A stretch of 64,000 bases of DNA from Dendrophyllia cribrosa. Lineage: Eukaryota > Cnidaria > Anthozoa > Scleractinia > Dendrophylliidae. The stretch spans positions 19,402,927-19,466,926 of the forward strand of contig JAJLRJ010000011.1 of NCBI GenBank assembly GCA_024195265.1, given 5' to 3'. A program made the translations under genes and the position numbers. The notes beneath the pieces were generated by a model that saw only the letters and a program-made list of their open reading frames with translations, was not told the DNA's origin and made no database searches. Below are positions 29,722 through 41,700 of this stretch, one piece after another. Each line of letters begins with the position of its first letter. Position 1 is the stretch's first letter.

Positions 29722-32700
29722 TACAAGTTAGCGATCCCACCAGTAAGTTTTGTGTTATAGCTCACTCTCTACCAACAGTGCTGGAACAAATATGGATTTT
29801 GTCAGATATTTATAATTTTTTTTTATCTTCGCAGCTGACGAGAGTACAACCGAACCTTCTAGCGCTGAAAGCAACAACGGCCAGGAGTCGGTTCATCAGG
29901 CTAAGAGTCTATATATAGACCTCATGGAAAATAAGAAGACCGCAGAAGAAGTCAGTACGTCAAATGTCCTCAACAAAATTCGAGATCACGTTAGCAAAAA
30001 ACGAGATAACAGCAAAGCTGCCAGTCGAACAGCCGCACTCTGGTTACAGTATATGGAAATGGTGGACAAACTGCGCGCGTTTATCAAAGCTGAACGCACC
30101 GCGAACTGGGAGCTGCATCTGCAAGTCGTATCACAAATGTTGCCGTACTTTGCTGCATCCGGTCACAACCTCTACACCAAGTCCGCTTATCTGTATCTCC
30201 AGTCCATGCAGAGCCTTAAGGATGAGAATCCTGAGGTCTACCAAAAGTTCGTATCTGGCTACCACGTGGTGAGGAGGAGCGAGCGCTTATGGGCAGGGTT
30301 ATCGACAGACCTTGTCATCGAGCAAGTCCTCATGAGGAACCTTAAGACAACTGGTGGCCTGACCCGGGGTAGCGGTATGACAGAACGACAACGGCTCACC
30401 TGGCTGTTATCAATGCCAGCATGTGCTGAGAACAATTGCGCCATGCAAGAGCTGACCGGCGTTCAGTACGACTCCAGTGAGCAAAACAAAGATATGACGA
30501 AGTCAAGACAGAAGCGAGACATGGACGATGCCATTGTAATTCTGAAGACGCTTGTCGATGGCAAAAACCCATTCGCGCCAGATCCAGTTCTCAGGAACAT
30601 CATGACTGGTGTCAATGCTGAGGAGTCAGTCGACGTTGATGAGGCTCGGGCTAAAGGGGAAAAGATCTTGTCTTCAATGGCTGGGCAGTCAGTTGTAACA
30701 TACTCGTTCAAGCGAAATCAGCAATCTGTTACACTTGCAACAAGGTCATCAATAAGTATAGACGACGACAGAGTACACGTGGATCCACAACTTTTATTCC
30801 AACGGCTGGTATTCGCTTGCCATGACACCGATGACTTAGAAGAGGTCTTCAGATACGAACTGTGCAGCTACCCAGCGCGCTCTTTGATCAGTACTCCTGT
30901 GACCCTTCGCCAGCCTCAAATGGCAACGCTTGCAGATGCTTTGTGGACAAAGCTATCATCCAATGCTAAGTCAAGCCTGACAGGAAACGTCCAGTATGTC
31001 CTTGATGGCGGCGCTTTTCTTCACCGGGTTCCCTGGCCACGGCAAGTCACATACCAGGATGTGTGCCGAATATACTGCCAGTACGTGCTGCAGAAGTATG
31101 GAAACCAAACAGTAGTTGTGTTTGATGGTTACGACAACAAGCCCTCCACAAAGAGCATGACCCATCAGAGACGCTTAGCGGGAAAGAGAAGCGCGACCGT
31201 AACTTTCTCAGATGGGATGAAAGTAACGATGAAGAAAGATGCCTTTTTGTCAAACACGGAGAACAAGAATCAATTTATTACCATGCTGCGCCGCTTTTTA
31301 CAGGAAGTTGGCTGTAACACTATCCAAGCAGAGGGTGATGCTGACGTTCTGATAGTGAAGACAGCCGTCGAGTCTGCCGCAGAGCGTCCCACTGTACTTG
31401 TCGGAGACGACACCGATCTCATTGTCCTACTTTGCTATTTTACACAACCAGATGGATACGACTTGTATTTCAGACCGGATCCGAAGGGGAATTCCAGACA
31501 GAGTAAGGTGTGAGATGGTCTCAACTCAAAAACCCCTTTAAAGAATCGAGCTACGAGCGGGTGGTTCCCAAACGTAACGTTGCCCGGGATTGTTAATACA
31601 GAGGACAGGGCCGACCTAGCTGTATTAATGGCGCTACAACCCAAGCCATCCTTTTAAAGGGATGCTAAAAATTCTATCCCATTCTCAACACTTGCTTCTT
31701 CCTCTACGATTGCGTTCTGAGCGCAGAGTTTTTCCCAGCGTCCTAAATAAGAATGGTATTGTTTTCCCGTTCCTGATCGCCAGGAGGCCATGATGATTTC
31801 TTCAGCGGCTGAGCATAGGGTCCAGAGGAGCTCTATTTGATCGTACAAGACGCCATTTTCTTCGAATCGTCGCCGTCTTGAAAGTTAAACTGATTGCGTT
31901 ACACAACATATGTACCGCAGACCAAATTACTACGGGCTCGGCACGTCGTGCCTCGTTGTCGGCACTTAGTAATTTGGCCCGCGGTACATATTTTGTGTAA
32001 CGCAATCAGTTAAACTTTCAAGACGGCGACGATTCGAAGAAAAAAGCGTCTTGTACGATCAAATAGAGTTCCTCTGGACCCTGTGCTTTTTGCGGATAAG
32101 AGGCATATTAAGAGATCCAGCTTTCTGTGCAGGGGGTGTGACTGTTCCGGTTGGTTTGGCAGGGACAGCAGCATTTTGCAAGCTTTTAGCTGGACTGGCG
32201 GTCTTGTGGTCATTCGCATTGCTTTTGGAAACCACGGCTGTGTTGGCCAGTTTGGCAACACACATACTCCTTCTGCTTTGTCCTCCTGAATCTTCTTGAC
32301 AAGAGAAGTTATGACACTAAAGGGGGGAAAAGCATAAAATTTTAACCAATTCCAGGGTATGGAAAATGCATCAATAGCCACTGCCCCAGGGTCAGGTCTG
32401 TAGGCCACATATTGTGGAAATTGACAGTTTATATGAGAGTGAAAATTAGCGTCCATTCAGTTGCCGTTTGATTTTGTCTGGATGCTTGGTCAGCCTCAAC
32501 ATTACATTTCCCTGCAATATGCCCCGCGCTAATCCAAAGGTTGCGTGCTATGCACCACTCCCAAATTTCGTTGTTCAATGTGTTCAATTGTTCGGAATGG
32601 TTCGTGCTCATATGGTTAATTATCGCAACCGCACAAGTGTTATCAGGCTAATGTGCATATCGCGGTGCGAAGTGCAGAAAGCTTTGAGTCCCAGAAAAAC

Positions 32701-35700
32701 TGCTAAGAGTTCAAGATAGTTTATGTGGTGGGTCTTTTCGTGTGAGGACCAGGGCCTCCTGTTGACCGGTTGTCGTACACCGCTCCCCAGCCTTTGTTAG
32801 AGGCATCTGTGGTGAGTGTACACGTCGGTGCATCCCGAGTCATGACATTCTTAGGTGTCATCACATTAGCCACCCACCACTGGAGCTCAGATTTCGCCCT
32901 ACGCGACAATGACATACGCTTATCAAAATTCCATTGATTATTTCTCAAGGCGCGAATTTTGTCGTGTTCTGTGTGGCGATAGTGTAGAGGCCCATACATA
33001 ACCCCAGGAAAGGAAGAAACTATCTTCCCGAGAACACAAGACACTTCTCTGATCTTTGGAAAGGCGGTGCGTAAGAGCGTTTGACACGCGTGTTGGAGGG
33101 CCAATACCTTTTCCCGAGTTAGCGTTACGGTCATCGTGACCGAATTAAGTACGAACACCAGAATAACCAATTGTTGGGTGGGGATAAAGACGGACTTGTC
33201 TGGGTGGACTATGAGGCCAAGAGAATCTACTTTAATAACTGTGTGTATAACATTGTGGACACAATCCTTGTAAGTTTTCCCTTGCAAGTATAGGTCGTCA
33301 ATGTAGCCACTAGATATATGTCCCCGTAAATGCAGGTCAGATAACGCTGGTTTTAGAAGTTTGGTAAATTTCCTAGGCCCACAAGAATGGTCATTTGGTA
33401 AACATGTGAACTGATAAAGAGTCCTCTTCCAGGAGAACTTTAAGTATTTTCTTTACGATGTGGCTATTGGTACGGAATAATATGCGTCCTTGAGATCAAT
33501 GGACGCCATAAAGCAATCCTTTTCTACGAGTTTTAAGATAGTGTTTAAAGTGTCCATCTTAAAGTGGATTTTGTTAGCATATTGGTTGAGGTTGTTAAGG
33601 TTAAGGATCATTCTGTGGCTGCCATCTTTTTTCTCCCTTACGAATACATCGGAAAAAAATTCATTATAACAATGCCCGGTGGGCTCAATCACACGCTTCG
33701 ATAAGAGTTTCTTGATCTCAGCGTCTATAATGCACGTTTCACTTAAGGACCTTGTGCAGTAGGGTAGAAATTGTTGGCAGGGTTTTGTATCAAAATCAAT
33801 TTTCAGCCCCGTCACAGTAGAGAGAATTTCCTTATCTGATGTTATTTCACGCCAGGCCGTTTCTGTTGCGGTCATGCTTTGTATAGGCACCAACTGTTTG
33901 GCTGATGAGGCTCGTTTCCTTTGCATCGCGAATTTGCTTTGCAAGATCGGCACCAAACAATAGTTTTGATGACCGTGGCACGTTGTTGGAACAAATAGTT
34001 TGGAACTCGGGTTTTAGCGATGGCCTAAGCTGGTCACGCCTCATGGAGGAAATCTCGGAAACCACGTGTCCGACAAGAGCAATAGCATCAATACCGTCGG
34101 TAACCATTTCCTTTGTCTCAATTTTTGTTTTCACCGCCAGAAGCTTATCGCAAGAAGTTACAATTGCAAAAGTTGCTTTTTGCAAGACCTGCTGCATGTT
34201 AGCTAGGTGTAAATCTGCCTTTCTCTTAGCGGCATTCAAAAACGCCCAGATTTCTAATTGCCAAGTCCTCGCAGTTCTCGGACTGCGGGTGTTTCCCCAG
34301 AATGCTAGTCATTTTTTCTGAGTTAAGTTTATTGCCCCAGCGATATCGGCGAGTTGTTGTTGCACTTTTGGCCCTTTCGTATCTTCGTCTTACAAAGAGG
34401 CTACGAGTTCCTTGAGCAACTCGTCCTCGCTCGCATCATCCGATTTGTCGGTGACTTTTGCGGGGACCGATGGTCCTGGCAGTAGTTGTGCAACATCGTC
34501 ATCTGTGGCGTGCACGCTTATGGAATCGTCCTCTCGCCTTGATTTGCGCCTAGGCTCATGCTCCTGGTCCGAGGACTCATCAGAGGAGGGAGAAACAGAA
34601 CGCCGTTTCTGGCGTGTTTGGCCTGTGCCTGGAGGGCTTTGGCTCGAGGATCTCACTTCGTGACGAGCATCAATATCTCTCGTGGGAAGGCGCGCGCACA
34701 CTTCGGTTAAAAGTTCAGTCATAGTGCCCATGTTTGTGTTGAGCTGCCTCAAGGCTGACTCAATATTTTGTTCTCGACCCGGTGGGTTAGAATTTTCGTC
34801 CGGTGAACCCTCGGAAGAGAGCACAGTATCGACGTGTTCGCTCGTCATAGCGCGATATTGAAATCTGGCGGGAAAGAGAGTTAGGCAAAAACACGTGTGA
34901 AATCCTTCAAAAAATACTCACGTACGGCGATCTCTGACAAGTATGTATATCAGGCGTACTACTAGGATATGGACAGGCTAAAGGAGAGATCGGTGATTGT
35001 CGTAAAGACCAAAATTTTTGTTCCGTGCAGTAAACACACATGTCGACTGACCGGATAGCAAACACTGCAACGACCAGATAAGCATGCGCATGCTTCTCAT
35101 GTACTCCGTAGTGACTCGGACTGATGACGAGGTAGAATTAGAGGCCTCTGTCTCTTTCTTCAGCTTTCTTACTCCACTTCTTCTTCGTACCGGTTTCGTA
35201 GACGGTTTTGTCGCTCATCAAGGCGATCAAAACAAACACACGAACAGCAGAAATTACATTTTCTGTCCTTGAATAAACGACGTGAATGGAGTCCGCTTTG
35301 TAAATAATAAATCTACAATCGATATAGTACAAAGCACTGTTCTATTTTAGCAAAATCTGCAAGGGATCGCAAACGATAATGCTGCTAACGGTATACGTAA
35401 AATCTGCAAGAGACCTAACCAGCCAAAAAATGAACAAACATACAATTAACTGCAGGGCTAATCTGACTACGTAAAAACAGAAACACGATAAAGAAACCGA
35501 TAAAGTACAGTCGAACCTGTATATAACGGTCCTGTATTAAGCGGCCACCCTCTATTAAGCGGCCAGTTTTCAAAGTCCCGATTCTTCGCTCATACAAACG
35601 CTGTATTTGTTACCTGTATTAGGCGGCCACCTCTATTAAGCGGCCGCGGCCACCCTGTAGCAGTCCTATGTTTGTCTTTCTTTGTTATTTTTACCTGTAT

Positions 35701-38700
35701 TAAGGTGGCTCGACTGGGTTTTTTGGCGCCATAACACTCCAACTTTGAACGGCTGATACTTCACTGTCCGAGCTCGGTCAGGCAAGCTGATTCACACAGA
35801 AACTAGAGATGAAATGAACTTTCCAAAAAAGTAGATTTGATTGACATCGGTGTTACCATAACAACGATCTGATGACGTCATGGTTTTTGCATATTAGTAA
35901 TTTTCTCAACATCTAGACCTAAACTTTTAAAACGACTGTATGCCTCTTATAGTCTAGATGTATGTCTTCAAGACTGCAAAGTTTGAAAAAATTCTATGAG
36001 AGCGTTTTCAAATAAAATTGGGTTGAATATTTTCCATCAAAAATTTAAAGATTCGCATTACTTTCTATTATTTCGTCGATGCCAGCGTTTTCCTGACAAA
36101 TTGAAACAACATTTTCACCATATACTATTCATGTGCCATAAAAGTACATTCCTTGAAGGTTTCATCCTGTTTGCTTCACTAGATTTCAGTTGATGTTATC
36201 AGAAGCAATGTCTTAAATATGCTCATTCTACTCACAGAAGTAACACTTTTGTTAGGGAAGCGTTTATTTAAAAACTAGTCAATAAAATTTTTTAAAATTT
36301 TTTGATCTAAAGTTGTACATGTAATGCACTATCTCTGCAAATTTCAAGTGCATTGAATCATTTTAAGGGCGCGAAATAAAATTAAAAGTATAGAGGACTT
36401 TTGCATTCATCTTCCAAAGTTTTATTGCGTATTATTTGTTGACAGCAGGTTTATTTCAGGACTTTCTCTTTTGTCTACATTCTACATATTTGTGCGCCTT
36501 TGAAACAACACGTTTGCCATGCCTGCATGCTCCAAAGCGATCGTGAAAATTCTTTTCATAGTACAATGACTACAATGGCAATTAACATAAGGCTGCGGTA
36601 TGCACATGTAACACGTTTAAAATTTATTCAAAAGTGCACAAATATGTAGAATGTAGACAAAAGAGAAAGTCCTGAAATAAACCAGCTGTCAACAAATAAT
36701 ACGGCAATGAAACTTTGGAAGACGAATGCAAAAGTCCCCTATACTTTTAATTGTATTTCGCGCCCTTAAAATGATTCAATGCACTTGAAATTTACAGAGG
36801 TCGTGCATTACATGTATAACTTTAGATCAAAAGATTTAAAAAAAAATCATCGACTAGTTTTTAAATCAACGCTTCCCTAACAAAAGTGTTACTTCTGTGA
36901 GTAGAATGAGCATATTTAAGACGTTGCTTCTGATCACATCAACTGAAATCTAGTGAAGCAAACAAGATGAAACCTTCAAGGAAGGTACTTTTATGGCACA
37001 TGAATAATAGATGGTGAAAATATTGTTTCAATTTGTCAGGAAAACGCTGGTATCGACGAAATAACAGAAAGTAATGCGAATCTTTAAATTTTTGATGGAA
37101 AATATTCAACCCAATTTTATTTGAAAACGCTCTCATAGAATTTTTTCAAACTTTGCAGTCTTGAAGACTTACATCTAGACTATAAGAGGCATACAGTCAT
37201 TTTAAAAGTTTAGGTCTAGATGTTGAGAAAATTACTAATATGCAAAAACCATGACGTCATCAAATCGTTGTTATGGTAACACCGATGTCATTTAAATCTG
37301 CTTTTTCATGTCTAGTATATGTGTGAAGCAGCTTGCCTGACCGAGCTCAGACAGTGAAGTATCAGCCGTTCAAAGTTGGAGTGTTATGGCGCCAAAAACC
37401 CCAGTCGAGCCATGCGTAGTCATGCCTGAAAATCTATTGTCTCGTCTTTCCTAAGTAGACCTCAAGTCTACTTGATTATCAAGTGCACTTCAAAAGCACT
37501 TTGGCCCTAGTGTGAACCGGCCTTATCCAATTTATTGAACACCTTGAACAGATTGTAAAGTATAAATAGCTTATGTCACCTTCAATTCTCGCGCAGAGCG
37601 AATTTTTGTGTTTAGTTAAATATACGTATTGCATTCGTTTACCAGTAAAATTTTGTTCCTGAAGTTTGTTTTTTTGTGTGTTGACAGTTTGTCGTGATTT
37701 TTGAGGAAAGCTGTAATTAGTTATTTCAATTTTGAATCGCTAAATGTCGAGCTCTCATGATTATGCAATAGTATGCAAGAGAGATGAGATTTTGCTGATT
37801 AGGTAAGTAGAAATCTTTCGGTTTGGTGATGCAAGAGTATGGAAGAGCAAAATAGTATGAATTTTGGATTTTGTTCTATTTTCGAATAATGAATAATTGT
37901 TATTACGGTTTGATTATGCAATGTCAACGCACGCATGGAAACCAGCAAGACTATTGAGAAGTGCATTAAGAAAATGAAGTATTTAATCGACCGATATAAA
38001 GAGGCAAAGGAATGGAACAGAAAGCAGTCTGGAGGCTCTAAGAAGCAAAGCTTATTTTACGATGAAATTGACGCTGTCTTGGGCTGCCGTGACATTGTTA
38101 CGTTGAGCCATGTGTCTGAAGCAGGGACAACAAGCACGCACGCAAGCTCAAGCCCAACTTCTTTATCGGCCAGCAGCGCAGCTTCAGGTGATCAGTTTGG
38201 AAAACTGAAGGAAGATGCAGGGGAGCAAAAGAAGAAGGAGGTGAGAAGCGACAGGAAAAAAAAACAAGAAAAAGAAGTCGTGCAGACTTGGAAGAAGGGG
38301 AAGAAGAGGCAAGACGGGAGTTTCGAGAAAGTATGGATACCTTTAAGAAATGCGGGGAAAATCTTAACACCTTTATGGCAAATTTTTCGCAAACACAGCA
38401 ACAACAAATGGCAATGATGGGCCAATTTATTGGTGCCATGACTCAGTTTATGACTAAGAACAGTGAACAATGAACATATAACAAAGTACAACATGTTATT
38501 GTGTACTGACATTGTGTGAAAGGTAACGTATGCAGTTGCTCTTGTAATTAATAAACAACACGCGATTTCTACAACCAAATTTCTTTAAAATAATGGCATT
38601 GATTGGGGTTTTGTTTTTATTTAGGTAGTACTCATTGCAATAGAGCGTTTCGAAGTCATTTTCGCGTGTGGTAAACACGATCTCCCCGTGATGATGAGAT

Positions 38701-41700
38701 TATTTATATGATTGATGTTTACGTCAATCACCGGTGTTTTGGAATGATCGATGTTTTAAAATATAAGTAAATAGTATTTCTAGAAATCAGTGCTTGTAAG
38801 TGAATGTTTTTCAGTTGAGGCAATGAAGTACATATATTTAAGTAGTTTGTATTATAGAATTGTTGAATTTTTTCCTTTTTAGTTACCAATTTAATTTTTG
38901 AAAGCTAGCAAGATATTTTAAATGTATGTGCGTGTTTTTTTCCCTTTTTTATATCACATGTTCCCACGGGAAAGTTTGTGTTTTCATATAAGCGATAATA
39001 AATGTTCAGCTCTCATGATTATGCAATAGTATGCAAGACAGCTAAGATTTTACTGATTTAGCTAACTACAAATCTTTCCGTTTCATTATGCAAGAGTAGG
39101 AACAGCAAGATACCATGAATTTTGACTTTTGTTCTATTTTCGAATACTAAATCATTGCCATTACGGTTTGTTCCTTTGCTTTTATAAAAACGTTAGTCGG
39201 TATTCCTTTATTATATAGAGTAGCCTGCGGACACATTTCGAGTCGGACGGCGGGGTCGACGGTTCGCGCCGCAAAATAGCGCTCCTCCAAGCCACGAACC
39301 TGTTCGCAGGCCTATATAGAATATTTGAGGTCACTCTTCACGTGATTCGTAATATGAGTGTAAAGAGTTATGATATGATCACATACCATGAAACGTCAGC
39401 TTCAAAGCCATTCATTTTATTAACTGAAGTTGCTAAAAAGACTTGTCTTTTAACTACTTTCATTGCAAACTGTTTATTAAAAGTTTGATGGCAAATCTTA
39501 GTACAGTATCCATTAGCAGTTGACTTAAAGAAAACAGGGTTCATTCTCTTTCGTTCCATTCCACTGGCTTTCTGTTGGTATTTTTTGATAAATATTTTGA
39601 TTAAATTGTAGTGCAAAGATTTACAGTACACTAGAAAGCGTACATGAAAGTGCACTTTATTTCTCTTATGGCAAGTGTCGAAGACTGGGCTTTGTGATTG
39701 CGTGATGTTCAGTGGCATTCGATCACCCACGTGCTATGTCAAAATTATTACCTATTCCATTAAAAACAAATTAGTGATTGTGACATTTACTTTTCAATGG
39801 TAGTGTATTTTCAACAAATACACTACACTAACATCAAAATTATTTACATTCACACTCGTTATTCTTTTGTTGCTCATAACTTTTATTGACTTGGACCTAC
39901 ACGTATTTTCAAACTTTCTCTCAATGTTCTCTATCCTGCCAAGAACCATATCCAGTTGACTAGTGCGCCTCGCATTTTGTACATAGTGTCTGATTCTAGA
40001 ACGGCATCTTTACCATATTCACTACCAATTATTCTTTTTTTATTAATCTCGCGTTCCCAAGCATTAACGAGATGGCTTTAAGAGCCCTTTGATTTATAAC
40101 ACAATCTGAATTTGCTCAACAGCCTAATTTTCATAAATGGCGCGTGACATATTTTATTTCAAAATAAAAAAAAGCGCAAGGAATTTTTGTATTTCTATGC
40201 TTCCTAACATCTCTTTAGTATAATTTACTACGAATTTAGCCATATGCAAATTAAGGCCATTTGTCGCTTTCAGTGTTGTGAGCTCTAAAAATATATATTT
40301 TAATGTATTTTCAAAAACCAAAGTCATTTCATTATTAGTGTTTGTTAAAGCGGTCCACTACAAATTTAGAGTTAGTTCTGTCTGGACTTGCGAAATAAAT
40401 GACAGCAAAGAAAACTCCTTTCTTCCATCCATCCATCTATCGGCTGTAAACATTTCTTGGTAATTGATATGAATGGCCTTCCTAGCATTATACTTAGGAG
40501 GCTGTGCTAGGGACAATCCATCTTATTGTGTTCTTTTTGTTTGGTAAACAAATTTTGTGCTTGACTCCAGAATCGCTACCGCGACATAACAGTTTAAAGA
40601 AGCCCGCACCCAAGTTAACAAGGTTTTTTTTAGTCACACGAGTGTGAATCTTCTTCTGCCATTTTGAATTTTCTTAACAAAAACCGCTGACCGATTAGCC
40701 AGTTTATGTATCTGCCCCAGGGGGCAGGGGGAGGGAAGATCTGGCCTATTTTACACCGGAAATTCATAAATAGTCTAATAAATCAATGTGAAATATGGAA
40801 GCAAGGCCAATTTAAGCACTAAAAGCTGCTCCGATTTCTCAAAATTGGTAGAAAACTAGAAATTGCTCAGAATACAAAAAGTTGCTCAAAATATGAATAC
40901 CTTGCCAAAAAGTTGCCGAGCAACTTTGGAAAGCCCTAGAAAAATGTAAAGTGAAAACTTGTTAAAAGTACATAAGTTAACAATTTTAAGGTGTTTCGAT
41001 ACAGTTTTGGGGAGACAATACCCACATTTTTCAATCGGCTATTAAGCGATCTTCTACGAGTCAGATCAATGTAAAATTTTCACCGCTAAACATTTTTAAA
41101 TATATGTTTGGGAAGATGTATTTCTTACCATGGCGACGACAATCACTAAAACCAAACTGAATTTGCGCCTTTGAGATGTCGCATTGAAAATCTGACATCA
41201 ACATCTTAACCCTCGGACTTAAGGTTTTTCACCTATATTTTCAAGACCATTTAAGATTAGTACATGCCGTTTTCAGTAGCTGTTCATTTATCCTTGAGAC
41301 ACATTTTGGTAAAGTTTGGCGACAACCGGCAAAAGTAATAAGTAACATGTTGTCAACACATTTTTTAAGAAAAATGCATGTTTTTCACCTTTTTTCAGCG
41401 AAAAAACATATAAAATGCTACCAAAAGCATCAAAATGTTTCATGGTATGTTATTTTGCAACTCTAGCAAACAATATTTGCAATTTCCGCATTTTTCTGAT
41501 AAATTTGAAGTTATCAAACTTGGCGGCCATTTTGGATGCCGTCACGGACCCCCAGCAGCGCCCCAACCCATAATATTTACTTTATCTTGTACAGCACATC
41601 GCGGGCTATCTATAGATGGTTTTCACTCACGTGACCTTCAGTCCTGTGGGACTCAAATGACAAAGGCCATGGCGGCCATGTTGGAGCACATAACAAAAGA

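Larger units (their letters stand above)
27318..31513 (+). pseudogene. Broken multi-exon gene: double zinc-binding N-terminus and XPG/FEN-like nuclease fold
   Basis: The first exon encodes 358 aa with Cys/His clusters CNHCAIC...HTDCRRNYC and CFFC...YHHAC, which look like two zinc-binding modules. Downstream segments continue in other frames: ARPRVILAPLQVGLAVQLHH (28420), VDHDLRTLDGNDTFHGMGM (28630), VPRRKVTPQAI (28714) and VELIYAPNAVEHML (29231). Introns with GT/AG ends follow at 29383-29479, 29528-29634 and 29743-29834. The last exon (29835-31513) ends in a PIN/XPG-like fold with acidic motifs VLDGGAFLH, VVFDGY, EGDADVLI and GDDTDLIVLL. At least four frameshifts plus in-frame TGA codons show it is dead. 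The family looks multi-copy and uncharacterised in invertebrates; the nuclease role is inference. Confidence 0.7.
31515..34848 (-). mobile_element. DIRS-like tyrosine-recombinase retrotransposon, decayed and truncated
   Basis: Minus-strand order: a gag-like protein (34848-33847), reverse transcriptase (33956-33290), RNase H (33290-32429), a linker and a tyrosine recombinase N-terminal region (31848-31515). DIRS-type RT motifs are VREKKDGSHRMILNLNNLNQ, CFMASIDLKDAYYSVPI and the catalytic GYIDDLYLQG. No integrase or protease is seen, in agreement with DIRS. Several frameshifts and stops are present, and the recombinase ends at RFFKGVFELRPS without its R-H-R-Y catalytic C-terminus. Confidence 0.8.

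Noticed and set aside
35704..37412. Palindrome as pure assembly artefact
   Set aside because: The arms differ at scattered positions (the mirrored ORFs differ at three residues), and related arm sequence occurs singly at 61881-62397; an artefact would give identical arms. Not fully excluded.
38098..38578. Minus-strand ORFs of 113 and 128 codons
   Set aside because: Antisense shadows of the Myb/SANT-like ORF.
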